A stretch of DNA of 64,000 bases, taken from the NCBI GenBank assembly GCA_964568525.1, contig CAZMPM010000004.1:1-64000 (forward strand). Direction: 5' to 3'. This DNA comes from CAYZPB01 sp964568525. Its GTDB lineage: Bacteria > Bacillota > Bacilli > Tepidibacillales > Tepidibacillaceae. The notes beneath the pieces are model-generated. The model was not told the origin of the DNA, searched no databases, and saw only the letters and a list, made by a program, of their open reading frames with translations. A program made the translations under genes and the position numbers. Positions 1 through 8,457 of the stretch are shown here, in pieces (within the stretch, counting starts at the first letter, position 1; the number at the start of each line of letters is the position of its first letter).

Positions 1-225
1 ACTCCATTCTTCAGTAAATACCGTCCTCAATTCTATTTCCGTACAACTGACGTAACTGGTGTTATTGAGTTACCAGAAGGCGTTGAAATGGTAATGCCTG
101 GCGACAACATTACAATCAAAGTTAATTTGATTTCACCGATCGCGATTGAAGAAGGAACACGCTTCGCAATTCGTGAAGGTGGTAGAACTGTTGGTGCGGG
201 TGTTGTTGCTTCAATTAAGAAGTAA
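1..225 (+). CDS. tuf: Elongation factor Tu, C-terminal part (5' end outside window)
   Basis: Frame 1 reads through from the window edge to a TAA at 223-225. The 74 residues visible (TPFFSKYRPQFYFRTTDVTG onward, ending GRTVGAGVVASIKK) are the last beta-barrel domain of EF-Tu, which delivers aminoacyl-tRNA to the ribosome. Its position just upstream of the S10 operon is the usual Firmicutes order (str operon then S10). Only the 3' end is present, so nothing can be said about its start or promoter. Confidence 0.97.
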   Translation, partial: TPFFSKYRPQFYFRTTDVTGVIELPEGVEMVMPGDNITIKVNLISPIAIEEGTRFAIREGGRTVGAGVVASIKK

Positions 226-254
226 TAAGAGCGCACGCGTATAATTGAAAACAT

Positions 255-290
255 AAAGACCGTTAAAGGAAACTTTAACGGTCTTTCAAT
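255..290 (+). terminator. Terminator after tuf
   Basis: A perfect 14-bp stem (255-268 with 273-286, arms AAAGACCGTTAAAG and CTTTAACGGTCTTT) closed by a GAAA-type tetraloop begins 29 nt after the tuf stop. The T-tract is short and merges with the stem end. It separates the str and S10 transcripts. Confidence 0.85.
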
Positions 291-319
291 GTTTATTGTA
301 AAATAATTTAATATAACCC

Positions 320-348
320 TTGCAATTGCATTGCATATTTAATATAAT
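320..348 (+). promoter_or_regulatory. Promoter of the S10 ribosomal operon
   Basis: TTGCAA (320-325), a 17-bp spacer and a perfect TATAAT (343-348) form a sigma-A promoter about 140 bp before rpsJ, just after the tuf terminator. Confidence 0.75.
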
Positions 349-360
349 ATTTGCGTTGGT

Positions 361-470
361 CAAAAGATTTGTGATGATGCGAGAGGTTGCTGACACACAC
401 GGATGCATTGCCATAGCAAACCGCGTGGTTAGGGGAATTTTCGCGGAGAAGTCTGTTAAAAATAATAGAC
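361..470 (+). promoter_or_regulatory. Structured 5' leader of the S10 operon
   Basis: The untranslated leader between promoter and rpsJ carries a block resembling the conserved S10 leader of Firmicutes (GAGAGGTTGCTGACACACAC, then GTGGTTAGGGGAA, then TTTTCGCGGAG). A CCGCG/CGCGG stem (421-425 with 442-446) and a bulged GGTTGC/GCAAACC stem can be drawn. Conservation is recalled from Bacillus tuf-rpsJ spacers, not searched. Such a leader would be expected to regulate the operon, but the mechanism is inference. Confidence 0.6.
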
Positions 471-487
471 GATAAGGAGGAACACAA

Positions 488-796
488 ATGGCAAAACAAA
501 AGATTAGAATTCGTTTAAAAGCTTATGATCACAGGATTCTTGATCAATCTGCGGAGAAAATTGTGGAAACTGCAAAAAGATCAGGGGCGAGCGTTTCTGG
601 GCCGATTCCGTTACCAACGGAAAAAGCTGTCTACACGGTTATCCGTGCAGTTCATAAGTACAAAGATTCTCGTGAGCAGTTTGAAATGCGCACACACAAA
701 CGACTAATTGATATTTTAAACCCTACACCACAGACAGTCGATGCTCTAATGCGTCTTGACCTGCCATCTGGCGTAGATATTGAAATTAAGTTGTAA
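488..796 (+). CDS. rpsJ: 30S ribosomal protein S10
   Basis: 102 residues, the normal S10 length; begins MAKQKIRIRLKAYDHRILDQ and contains the signature region (VYTVIRAVHKYKDSREQFEM). S10 sits in the 30S head and, as NusE, takes part in transcription antitermination. The ATG follows a full AAGGAGG Shine-Dalgarno with a short spacer. First gene of a long co-directional ribosomal operon. Confidence 0.99.
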   Translation: MAKQKIRIRLKAYDHRILDQSAEKIVETAKRSGASVSGPIPLPTEKAVYTVIRAVHKYKDSREQFEMRTHKRLIDILNPTPQTVDALMRLDLPSGVDIEIKL

Positions 797-828
797 CTAA
801 AAATGAAATGTAATAGGAGGTGGCCAAT

Positions 829-1458
829 ATGAGTAAAGGAATCTTAGGTAAAAAATTAGGAATGACGCAAATTTTCACCGAGGATGGTACGGCAATACCA
901 GTAACAATCGTGCAAGCAGGGCCTTGCGTTGTTCTTCAAAGGAAAGATATAGAGAACGACGGTTACGATGCAATACAGATTGGTTTTGAAGACAAAAAAG
1001 AGCATCGAGCAACAAAGCCAGAGCTTGGACACACCAAAAAAGCTGAAACAGCTCCTAAGCGCTTCGTTAAAGAACTCCGTGGAAACTATGGGGAGTACGA
1101 AGTTGGTCAACAACTAAAAGCTGATATATTCGCTGCAGGCGATGTAGTAGACGTAGTTGGTACAAGCAAAGGAAAAGGTTTCGCAGGTTCTATCAAAAGA
1201 CATAATCAATCACGTGGCCCTATGGCACACGGTTCACGTTATCATCGTGGAGTAGGTTCACTTGGACCTGTCGACCCAGCAAGAGTTTTCAAAGGTAGAC
1301 CACTACCTGGAAGAATGGGTGGAGATAGAGTTTCAATCCAGAATCTAGAGGTTGTGCGTGTTGATGCTGACAGAGACTTTTTGTTAATTAAAGGTTCAGT
1401 ACCAGGACCGAAAAAAGGGTTCATAATCATTAAAGAAGCAGTTAAAGTGAAAAAATAG
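829..1458 (+). CDS. rplC: 50S ribosomal protein L3
   Basis: 209 residues from the ATG at 829 (MSKGILGKKLGMTQIF), the standard L3 N-terminus. The reading frame is open back to a GTG at 820, but that codon lies in the AGGAGG ribosome-binding site (815-820), so 829 is the start. L3 is an early 23S rRNA assembly protein whose extended loop reaches the peptidyl transferase centre. Its central glycine/arginine-rich segment (GSRYHRGVGSLGPVDPARVF) is intact. Confidence 0.98.
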   Translation: MSKGILGKKLGMTQIFTEDGTAIPVTIVQAGPCVVLQRKDIENDGYDAIQIGFEDKKEHRATKPELGHTKKAETAPKRFVKELRGNYGEYEVGQQLKADIFAAGDVVDVVGTSKGKGFAGSIKRHNQSRGPMAHGSRYHRGVGSLGPVDPARVFKGRPLPGRMGGDRVSIQNLEVVRVDADRDFLLIKGSVPGPKKGFIIIKEAVKVKK

Positions 1459-1488
1459 TTTAGTTAGTAGGAGAAAGGAGGATCAGCT

Positions 1489-2112
1489 ATGCCTAAAGTA
1501 GCTTTATATGATATGAGCGGGAAGGAAATTGAAAAGATTGACCTTAAAGATTCAATCTTTGGAATAGAGCCTAATACCGCAGTATTACATGATGCAGTAG
1601 TAATGCAACAAGCATCACTACGTCAGGGAACACACAAAGTAAAGGACCGTTCTGAAGTAAGCGGCGGCGGACGTAAACCGTGGCGCCAGAAAGGACCCGG
1701 CCGTGCTCGCGTAGGTTCAACTAGATCACCAATCTGGGTTGGTGGTGGAACGACTTTTGGTCCAACGCCAAGAAGCTATGCTTATAAATTACCGAAAAAG
1801 GTTAGAAGATTAGCACTTAAGTCTGCACTATCAAGCAAGGTTATTGCAAATGAGTTAATCGTGTTGAAAGAACTAAGTTTCGCAGCGCCTAAGACTAAAG
1901 AGATGGTAAATCTCTTAGCTAACCTAAAGGTAGATAGTAAAGTTCTTATTGTGGACAAAGATTACAATGATAATGCAATTCTTTCACTACGTAACATACC
2001 AGGTGTTAAGTTTGTAACAGCTGAAGGAATTAGTGTTTACGACATTCTTTACCATGATAAGCTGATTATCACGAAAGAAGCAGTCGAAAGAATAGAGGAG
2101 GTGTTAGTATAA
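1489..2112 (+). CDS. rplD: 50S ribosomal protein L4
   Basis: 207 residues, with the typical L4 basic loop (GGGRKPWRQKGPGRARVGST) that lines the nascent-peptide exit tunnel. Good AGGAGG ribosome-binding site. The TAA overlaps the ATG of rplW by one base (2112), which suggests translational coupling. L4 is the autogenous regulator of the S10 operon in gammaproteobacteria; whether it acts on the leader here cannot be read from sequence. Confidence 0.98.
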   Translation: MPKVALYDMSGKEIEKIDLKDSIFGIEPNTAVLHDAVVMQQASLRQGTHKVKDRSEVSGGGRKPWRQKGPGRARVGSTRSPIWVGGGTTFGPTPRSYAYKLPKKVRRLALKSALSSKVIANELIVLKELSFAAPKTKEMVNLLANLKVDSKVLIVDKDYNDNAILSLRNIPGVKFVTAEGISVYDILYHDKLIITKEAVERIEEVLV

Positions 2113-2399
2113 TGAAAAATCCTCGCGATATTATTCTAAGACCAGTTATTACTGAGAAAACTAGTGATTTCATGTCACAGAACAAATACGTTTTTGAAGT
2201 AGACAAAAAAGCTAACAAGACTGAGGTAAAGCAAGCGATTGAAGAAATTTTTGGTGTTGATGTTAAAAAGGTTAACGTAATAAAGATGCCGGCTAAACCA
2301 AAAACTTATGGTAGATTCTCTGGTTATACGAGAAGCTGGAAGAAAGCGATTATTACATTAACTGAAGATAGTAAAACAATTGAATTGTTTGAAGCATAG
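2112..2399 (+). CDS. rplW: 50S ribosomal protein L23
   Basis: 95 residues, beginning MKNPRDIILRPVITEKTSDF, the family signature. L23 sits at the exit of the peptide tunnel and is a docking site for trigger factor and SRP. The start codon overlaps the rplD stop. Confidence 0.98.
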   Translation: MKNPRDIILRPVITEKTSDFMSQNKYVFEVDKKANKTEVKQAIEEIFGVDVKKVNVIKMPAKPKTYGRFSGYTRSWKKAIITLTEDSKTIELFEA

Positions 2400-2424
2400 G
2401 ATTGTGTAAAGGAGGGAACGAGAA

Positions 2425-3255
2425 ATGGCGATAAAACACTATAAACCGACCACACCAGGTAGACGCGGGATGTCAGGATTAAGTTTTGAAGAAATTACGA
2501 CGGATAAACCGGAAAAAACGCTACTTGTGCCTTTACATAAAAAGGCAGGTCGCAATAACCAAGGTAGAATTACTGTTCGTCACCAAGGTGGCGGTCATAA
2601 AAGGCTATATAGAATTATTGACTTTAAAAGAAACAAAGATGGAGTACCAGGTCGTGTAGCAACGATTGAGTATGATCCGAACCGTTCAGCTAACATCGCT
2701 CTAATCCATTATCTTGATGGTGAGAAAAGATATATCCTCGCACCTAAGGGACTAAAGGTTGGCAGTATGATTGAATCTGGTCCTAAGGCTGACATTGTTG
2801 TTGGAAACGCTTTACCGCTGGAAAATATTCCGGTAGGAACTGTGGTTCACAACGTAGAAATGAAAGCTGGTAAGGGTGGACAATTAGCGCGTGCAGCTGG
2901 AGCAGAAGCACAACTGCTTGGTAAGGATAAGGATTACGTTACACTAAGACTTAGCTCGGGCGAAGTAAGAATGGTTCGCAAAGAGTGCCGTGCAACAGTT
3001 GGACAGGTAGGTAATACTGATCATGAGAATATTACAATCGGTAAAGCGGGACGTTCACGTTGGATGAATAAAAGACCTGAAGTTCGTGGGGTTGTTATGA
3101 ATCCGGTTGATCACCCACACGGTGGTGGTGAAGGTAAAGCGCCAATTGGTAGGAAATCACCTGTTACACCTTGGGGAGTACCTACTATGGGATATAAAAC
3201 TCGTAAGAAGAAGAATGCATCAAACAAATACATTGTCCGTGGACGCAAGAAATAG
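2425..3255 (+). CDS. rplB: 50S ribosomal protein L2
   Basis: 276 residues, full length. L2 is a primary 23S rRNA binder needed for subunit association and peptidyl transferase assembly; the conserved C-terminal histidine-containing segment (MNPVDHPHGGGEGKAPIGRK) is present. Preceded by AAAGGAGGG. Confidence 0.99.
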   Translation: MAIKHYKPTTPGRRGMSGLSFEEITTDKPEKTLLVPLHKKAGRNNQGRITVRHQGGGHKRLYRIIDFKRNKDGVPGRVATIEYDPNRSANIALIHYLDGEKRYILAPKGLKVGSMIESGPKADIVVGNALPLENIPVGTVVHNVEMKAGKGGQLARAAGAEAQLLGKDKDYVTLRLSSGEVRMVRKECRATVGQVGNTDHENITIGKAGRSRWMNKRPEVRGVVMNPVDHPHGGGEGKAPIGRKSPVTPWGVPTMGYKTRKKKNASNKYIVRGRKK

Positions 3256-3270
3256 GAAGGAGGTATTTGT

Positions 3271-3546
3271 ATGGGACGTAGTTTAAAGAAAGGCCCTTTT
3301 GCAGAGGACCATTTATTAAATAAAGTAGAAGTTTTAAACGAAAAAAATGAGAAAAAAGTTGTTAAAACTTGGTCACGTCGCTCTACTATTTTTCCGCAAT
3401 TTATTGGACACACAATTGCAGTACATGACGGACGTAAACATGTGCCTATATATATAACAGAGGATATGGTTGGACATAAATTAGGTGAGTTTGCACCAAC
3501 TCGTACGTATAAAGGACATGCAGACGATAAGAAGACTAAGCGTTAA
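3271..3546 (+). CDS. rpsS: 30S ribosomal protein S19
   Basis: 91 residues, beginning MGRSLKKGPFAEDHLL and containing the S19 signature (TWSRRSTIFPQFIGHTIAVH). S19 is a head protein contacting S13 and the A-site. Normal length; strong GAAGGAGG site. Confidence 0.98.
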   Translation: MGRSLKKGPFAEDHLLNKVEVLNEKNEKKVVKTWSRRSTIFPQFIGHTIAVHDGRKHVPIYITEDMVGHKLGEFAPTRTYKGHADDKKTKR

Positions 3547-3568
3547 TTGACTGAGAGGAGGTACAGTA

Positions 3569-3913
3569 ATGCAACAAGCAAGAGCTGTAGCAAAGCATGT
3601 GCGAATTGCTCCTCGTAAGGCCGGTCTAGTTGTAGACCTAATTCGAGGCAAAGATATTGGTGAAGCAATAGCGATTCTAAAAATGACACCGAAGGCAGCA
3701 TCACCAATTGTTGAAAAAGTATTAAATTCTGCAATTGCGAATGCAGAAAATAATTTTAAAATGGATCCAACAAAATTAGTAGTAAGTGAGGCTTACGCGA
3801 ACCAAGGCGCGACAATGAAACGTTTTCGTCCAAGAGCGCAAGGTCGTGCAAGCAGAATTAATAAGAGGACAAGTCATATTACAATCGTTCTCACTGAGAA
3901 GAAGGAGGGATAA
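3569..3913 (+). CDS. rplV: 50S ribosomal protein L22
   Basis: 114 residues with L22 signatures (HVRIAPRKAGLVVDLIRGK near the N-terminus; FRPRAQGRASRINKRTSHIT in the tunnel-lining C-terminal hairpin). Normal length, AGGAGG site before the ATG. Confidence 0.98.
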   Translation: MQQARAVAKHVRIAPRKAGLVVDLIRGKDIGEAIAILKMTPKAASPIVEKVLNSAIANAENNFKMDPTKLVVSEAYANQGATMKRFRPRAQGRASRINKRTSHITIVLTEKKEG

Positions 3914-3916
3914 AAC

Positions 3917-4579
3917 TTGGGACAAAAGGTTAATCCAATTGGTTTACGGGTAGGCATAATCCGCGACTGGGAATCGAAATGGTATGCGGACAAGAACTAT
4001 GCGGATCTGTTACTAGAGGATATTGAGATACGTAAATTTCTTCTAAAACGTCTGAAAGATTCTGCTATTTCTCATATTGAGATTGAGCGAGCTGTTAACC
4101 GTGTGAATGTTACAATTCATACAGCTAAACCAGGAATTGTAATTGGTAGAGGCGGTACTGAGGTTGAAAACATTAGACAAGAACTCACTAAAATGACTGA
4201 TAAAAAAGTACATGTTAACATTGCTGAGATCAAAAATCCTGAATTAAATGCAACAATCGTTGCGGAAAGCATTGCACAACAACTTGAGCGTAGGGTTTCC
4301 TACCGTCGAGCAATGAAACAAGCAATCCAAAGAACAATGCGCGCAGGAGGACTTGGTATTAAAACACTTGTTAGCGGTCGTCTAGGCGGTGCAGAGATTG
4401 CACGTAGTGAAGGTTATAGTGAAGGGACAGTGCCTTTACACACTTTAAGAGCAGATATTGATTACGGTACTGCTGAAGCTCTAACTACTTATGGACTATT
4501 AGGAGTTAAAGTATGGATATATCGTGGGGAGGTTCTTCCTGAAGCGAAGAACAAGGAAGCTAAGGAAGGAGGCAGATAA
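3917..4579 (+). CDS. rpsC: 30S ribosomal protein S3
   Basis: 220 residues starting at a TTG (3917) only 3 nt after rplV; the AAGGAGG site (3902-3908) lies inside the end of rplV. MGQKVNPIGLRVGIIRDWES is the invariant S3 N-terminus, which fixes the TTG start. The KH domain with IVIGRGGTEV is intact. Confidence 0.98.
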   Translation: MGQKVNPIGLRVGIIRDWESKWYADKNYADLLLEDIEIRKFLLKRLKDSAISHIEIERAVNRVNVTIHTAKPGIVIGRGGTEVENIRQELTKMTDKKVHVNIAEIKNPELNATIVAESIAQQLERRVSYRRAMKQAIQRTMRAGGLGIKTLVSGRLGGAEIARSEGYSEGTVPLHTLRADIDYGTAEALTTYGLLGVKVWIYRGEVLPEAKNKEAKEGGR

Positions 4580-4581
4580 TC

Positions 4582-5016
4582 ATGTTAATGCCAAAACGTG
4601 TTAAATATCGCAAAGAGTTCCGTGGTAAAATGCGTGGCAAAGCAAAAGGTGGAACAACGGTATCGTATGGTGAATTTGGACTACAAGCGTTGGAGCCTGC
4701 GTGGATTACTAACCGTCAGATTGAAGCGGCACGTATTGCGATGACTAGATATACAAAACGTGGTGGTAAGGTGTGGATCAAGATTTTCCCATCTAAACCT
4801 GTAACACAGAAACCATTAGAGGTTCGTATGGGAAGCGGTAAAGGTAGCCCGGAAAAATGGGTTGCAGTTGTAAAACCTGGCAAAATCATGTTTGAAATTG
4901 GTGGAATGCCGGAAGAAGTAGCACGCGAAGCAATGCGTCTGGCGTCTAACAAGCTGCCGATCAAGACAAAGTTTGTTAAGCGTGGAGAAGTAGGTGGTGA
5001 CTCGAATGAAAGCTGA
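4582..5016 (+). CDS. rplP: 50S ribosomal protein L16
   Basis: 144 residues, MLMPKRVKYRKEFRGKMRG. Two in-frame ATGs (4582, 4588) compete; the first has the better spacing from AAGGAGG (4566-4572) and matches the MLxPKR start of Bacillus L16. L16 binds 23S rRNA near the A-site. The 3' end overlaps rpmC. Confidence 0.98.
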   Translation: MLMPKRVKYRKEFRGKMRGKAKGGTTVSYGEFGLQALEPAWITNRQIEAARIAMTRYTKRGGKVWIKIFPSKPVTQKPLEVRMGSGKGSPEKWVAVVKPGKIMFEIGGMPEEVAREAMRLASNKLPIKTKFVKRGEVGGDSNES

Positions 5017-5206
5017 AGAATTTAGAAATATGACCACTGTTGAGATTGAGCAAAAGATTAAAACATATAAGGATGAGTTATTTAACCTCCGTTTTCAATT
5101 AGCAACGGGTCAACTAGAAAATACAGCACGTATTCCAACAGTTAGAAAAGCGATTGCACGCGGTAACACTGTGTTACGCGAGCGTGAGTTAGGAATTAAA
5201 AGTTAG
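5006..5206 (+). CDS. rpmC: 50S ribosomal protein L29
   Basis: 66 residues from the ATG at 5006 (MKAEEFRNMTTVEIEQKI). The frame is open further upstream, but AGGTGGTGA (4992-5000) points to this ATG and the length then equals the family norm. Contains the signature LFNLRFQLATGQLENTARI. Overlaps rplP by 11 nt. Confidence 0.97.
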   Translation: MKAEEFRNMTTVEIEQKIKTYKDELFNLRFQLATGQLENTARIPTVRKAIARGNTVLRERELGIKS

Positions 5207-5227
5207 GTTTGAAAAGGAGGTTACATG

Positions 5228-5491
5228 ATGGCAATAATAAGTAATCGCAAGGTTTTAGTTGGTAAAGTAGTGAGTGATAAGATGGATAAAACAATCGTTG
5301 TTGCGGTTGTGTCTTATAAAAAACACTCTTTATATGGAAAAAATATTCTACACACAAAAAAATATCAAGCACATGATGAGAACAATCAGGCTAAAATTGA
5401 TGATATTGTCAAAATTGCCGAGACTAGACCACTCTCTAAAAATAAAAGATGGCGTCTAGTAGAGATTTTAGAAGAGGCAGTTACAGTCTAG
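5228..5491 (+). CDS. rpsQ: 30S ribosomal protein S17
   Basis: 87 residues (MAIISNRKVLVGKVVSDKMD), an OB-fold protein binding the 5' domain of 16S rRNA. Adjacent ATGs occur at 5225 and 5228; the second is 7 nt from AAGGAGG and is preferred. Signature GDIVKIAETRPLSKNKRWRL-like segment present (here DDIVKIAETRPLSKNKRWRL). Confidence 0.97.
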   Translation: MAIISNRKVLVGKVVSDKMDKTIVVAVVSYKKHSLYGKNILHTKKYQAHDENNQAKIDDIVKIAETRPLSKNKRWRLVEILEEAVTV

Positions 5492-5531
5492 TTGATAGTA
5501 TGTAGATCTGTTCTCAAAGGAGGGAAATGCG

Positions 5532-5900
5532 ATGATACAAACTGAAACGATGCTAAACGTTGCTGACAATTCTGGAGCTAAAAAAGTAATGGCAATTAAA
5601 GTTATTGGTGGCTCTGGTAAAAAAATAGGTAATATTGGAGACATAATTATCTGTACAGTTAAAGAAGCTACACCAGGTGGCGTTGTTAAAAAAGGCGATG
5701 TCGTTAAAGCGGTTATCGTGAGAACGAAAAAAGGAGCTAGAAGAAACGACGGTTCCTATATAAAATTCGATGATAATGCAGCTGTAATCATTAAAGAGGA
5801 TAAAAGTCCAACTGGCACCCGTATCTTCGGTCCAGTTGCGCGTGAACTGCGGGAGAAGGATTTTATGAAAATAATCTCTCTTGCACCAGAAGTAATCTAA
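5532..5900 (+). CDS. rplN: 50S ribosomal protein L14
   Basis: 122 residues, exactly the usual length; begins MIQTETMLNVADNSGAKKVM and ends FMKIISLAPEVI. L14 lies at the subunit interface, where it is bound by the silencing factor RsfS. Confidence 0.99.
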   Translation: MIQTETMLNVADNSGAKKVMAIKVIGGSGKKIGNIGDIIICTVKEATPGGVVKKGDVVKAVIVRTKKGARRNDGSYIKFDDNAAVIIKEDKSPTGTRIFGPVARELREKDFMKIISLAPEVI

Positions 5901-5924
5901 TTTTTATTATGAGGAGGTGTTTCC

Positions 5925-6266
5925 ATGAAACCCTTGAAAGAAACCCACAAAATCCATGTGAAAAAAGGAGATAACGTCGTTGTTATCAGTGGTACGGATA
6001 AAGGAAAAAAAGGCAGAGTAATCTTTGTTTTCCCGAGCGAGGGTAAGGTTTTAGTTGAAGGCGTCAACATGATTAAAAGACATTCAAGACCTTCTAAAGA
6101 AAACCAACAGGGAGGCATAGTTAATAAAGAAGCACCAATCGATTCTTCAAAAGTTATGCTGCTTGATCCAAAAAGCGGAGAACCAACAAAGGTTGGTATA
6201 AAGTTTTTGAAGAATGGTGAAAAGGTAAGATATGCGAAAAAGTCTGGCGAAGTAATCGATAAGTAG
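5925..6266 (+). CDS. rplX: 50S ribosomal protein L24
   Basis: 113 residues with a KOW motif near the N-terminus (KKGDNVVVISGTDKGKKGRV). An assembly initiator protein of the 50S subunit. Slightly longer than the 103-residue Bacillus protein, with the extra residues mostly at the N-terminus. Confidence 0.97.
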   Translation: MKPLKETHKIHVKKGDNVVVISGTDKGKKGRVIFVFPSEGKVLVEGVNMIKRHSRPSKENQQGGIVNKEAPIDSSKVMLLDPKSGEPTKVGIKFLKNGEKVRYAKKSGEVIDK

Positions 6267-6291
6267 TCAGGTTGGAAGGAGAGTATAAATA

Positions 6292-6834
6292 GTGGCGGCA
6301 AGATTAAAGGAATTTTATGCTAATGAAATAACACCAGCGATGATGAAAAAATTTGGATATAATACTGTTATGCAAGTACCACGTATTGAAAAAGTTGTTA
6401 TTAACATGGGACTTGGTGAAGCTACACAGAACTCAAAAGTTCTTGATAGTGCAGTTGCTGACATTCAATTGATTGCTGGTCAGAAGCCGGTCATTACACG
6501 CGCTAAAAAATCAATTGCTGGTTTTAAGTTGCGTGAAGGCATGCCAATTGGTGCGAAGGTAACACTTCGTGGAGAGAAAATGTACCATTTTATTGATAAA
6601 CTGGTCAACATCTCTTTACCGCGGGTGCGTGACTTTCGTGGCATCTCAGGTAAATCTTTTGATGGACGTGGAAACTATACATTAGGTCTTAAAGAGCAAT
6701 TGATGTTCCCAGAGATTGAGTATGATAAAATTGACAAGATTCGTGGAATGGACATTGTTTTTGTAACAACTGCGAAGACAGATGAAGAAGCATACGAACT
6801 ATTAAGTCAATTGGGGATGCCGTTTAATAAATAA
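6292..6834 (+). CDS. rplE: 50S ribosomal protein L5
   Basis: 180 residues from a GTG start preceded by AAGGAGAG. L5 binds 5S rRNA and contacts the P-site tRNA. Contains VPRIEKVVINMGLGEATQNS and DFRGISGKSFDGRGNYTLGL. Full length. Confidence 0.98.
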   Translation: MAARLKEFYANEITPAMMKKFGYNTVMQVPRIEKVVINMGLGEATQNSKVLDSAVADIQLIAGQKPVITRAKKSIAGFKLREGMPIGAKVTLRGEKMYHFIDKLVNISLPRVRDFRGISGKSFDGRGNYTLGLKEQLMFPEIEYDKIDKIRGMDIVFVTTAKTDEEAYELLSQLGMPFNK

Positions 6835-6854
6835 GCATTTGAGGAGGGAATTAA

Positions 6855-7040
6855 GTGGCCAAAAAATCAATGATTGCTAAACAAAAGCGACCACAGAAGT
6901 ATAAAGTCCGTGAATATACACGCTGTCAGCGTTGTGGACGACCACATTCAGTTTTACGTAAGTTTAAACTGTGCAGAATTTGTTTCCGCGAGCTTGCAAA
7001 TCAGGGACAAATTCCTGGAGTAAAAAAAGCTAGCTGGTAA
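6855..7040 (+). CDS. rpsN: 30S ribosomal protein S14, zinc-binding type Z
   Basis: 61 residues, the short S14 form with two CxxC pairs (CQRC and CRIC), i.e. the zinc-dependent version rather than the longer zinc-independent paralogue. GTG start behind GGAGGG. The zinc form is standard in the spc operon of Firmicutes. Confidence 0.98.
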   Translation: MAKKSMIAKQKRPQKYKVREYTRCQRCGRPHSVLRKFKLCRICFRELANQGQIPGVKKASW

Positions 7041-7068
7041 ATCCAAGCTATGGAAGGAGGATACTTAG

Positions 7069-7467
7069 ATGGCAATGACAGATCCGATTGCAGATATGTT
7101 AACTCGAATAAGAAATGCGAATACCGTTCGCCACGAAATAGTTGAAATACCGGCATCTAACGTTAAACGTGAGATTGCAGAAATTTTAAAACGTGAAGGT
7201 TTCATTCGAGATGCTGAGTATATTGAAGATACTAAACAAGGAATAATTCGTGTCTTTCTAAAATATGGACCGAATAATGAAAGAGTAATAACTGGTTTAA
7301 AAAGAATAAGCAAGCCAGGATTAAGAGTTTATGCGAAAAGCAATGAGATTCCAAAGGTTCTTGGAGGACTCGGTATTGCAATTATTTCGACATCACAAGG
7401 TGTTCTGACTGATAAAGAGGCACGCAACAAACAAACTGGTGGAGAGGTACTAGCGTACATCTGGTAA
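7069..7467 (+). CDS. rpsH: 30S ribosomal protein S8
   Basis: 132 residues, MAMTDPIADMLTRIRNANTV, ending with the S8 signature TDKEARNKQTGGEVLAYIW. Binds the central domain of 16S rRNA. Strong GGAGG site. Confidence 0.99.
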   Translation: MAMTDPIADMLTRIRNANTVRHEIVEIPASNVKREIAEILKREGFIRDAEYIEDTKQGIIRVFLKYGPNNERVITGLKRISKPGLRVYAKSNEIPKVLGGLGIAIISTSQGVLTDKEARNKQTGGEVLAYIW

Positions 7468-7496
7468 TAGATTTAAATCCGAATGGAGGTGTAATA

Positions 7497-8033
7497 ATGT
7501 CTCGGATAGGAAAAGAAGCAATTGTAATCCCTGAAGGAGTAGAAGTTGTAATTAAGGGTTCTGAGGTTACTGTAAAAGGACCGAAGGGGACACTTACGAA
7601 AACTTTTAATGCTGATTTGACAATAGAGATAGAAGAGAATCAACTTACCGTGAAAAGACCTACTAACAATAAAAATCATCGTTCATTACACGGTACGACG
7701 AGAAGTATTATTTTCAATATGGTTGAAGGCGTAACAAAAGGGTTTGAAAAAAGACTTGACTTAGTTGGTGTTGGTTATCGTGTGATGAAATCAGGCGACA
7801 ATATCACTCTAAGCGTTGGCTACTCACATCCGATTGAGTTTGCACCAGAAGATGGTATAGAACTTGAAGTAATAGATAACAATAAAATTATGGTTAAAGG
7901 AATTGATAAGGAACGTGTTGGCGCAATGGCAGCAAATATCCGTTCAGTTCGTGAGCCGGAGCCGTACAAAGGTAAAGGTATTAAATATTCAGACGAGCGT
8001 ATTCGTCGTAAGGTTGGTAAGACTGGTAAATAA
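7497..8033 (+). CDS. rplF: 50S ribosomal protein L6
   Basis: 178 residues, two tandem L6 folds; C-terminal signature PEPYKGKGIKYSDERIRRK. Located near the factor-binding site of the 50S subunit. Normal length and ribosome-binding site (GGAGGTG). Confidence 0.99.
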   Translation: MSRIGKEAIVIPEGVEVVIKGSEVTVKGPKGTLTKTFNADLTIEIEENQLTVKRPTNNKNHRSLHGTTRSIIFNMVEGVTKGFEKRLDLVGVGYRVMKSGDNITLSVGYSHPIEFAPEDGIELEVIDNNKIMVKGIDKERVGAMAANIRSVREPEPYKGKGIKYSDERIRRKVGKTGK

Positions 8034-8064
8034 TGTTTCGGTTTAACGAAGGGAGTGAACCCGG

Positions 8065-8433
8065 TTGATAAAAAAAGATGATAGTAATAAAATTCGCCTA
8101 AAAAGACATCTTAGAATAAGACAAAATTTATATGGAACAGTAGAGCGACCACGTTTAAATGTTTTTCGTTCTTCTAAACATATATATGCGCAGCTAATAG
8201 ATGATATTAATCATAATACATTAGTTTCTGCTTCTACCTTAGATGAAGAACTGAAAGGTCAGTTCAAAAACGGAGGAAATATTGAAGCAGCGAAAATTGT
8301 TGGTGCAGCGATCGCGAAAAAAGCTGTCGATAAAGGATATAAAGCAGTAGTATTTGACCGTAGTGGTTATTTATATCATGGTAGAGTGAAAGCATTAGCT
8401 GACTCTGCACGTGAAAATGGGCTTCAATTCTAG
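8065..8433 (+). CDS. rplR: 50S ribosomal protein L18
   Basis: 122 residues starting at TTG (8065), 7 nt after GGGAGTG. Binds 5S rRNA. Signatures RPRLNVFRSSKHIYAQLIDD and FDRSGYLYHGRVKALADSAR. The non-ATG start is fixed by alignment with the Bacillus protein length. Confidence 0.97.
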   Translation: MIKKDDSNKIRLKRHLRIRQNLYGTVERPRLNVFRSSKHIYAQLIDDINHNTLVSASTLDEELKGQFKNGGNIEAAKIVGAAIAKKAVDKGYKAVVFDRSGYLYHGRVKALADSARENGLQF

Positions 8434-8457
8434 CCAAACAAGTTAGGAGGGAAAAAG

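Noticed and set aside
820..831. GTG at 820 as the rplC start
   Set aside because: It overlaps the AGGAGG site; ATG 829 has correct spacing and the family N-terminus.
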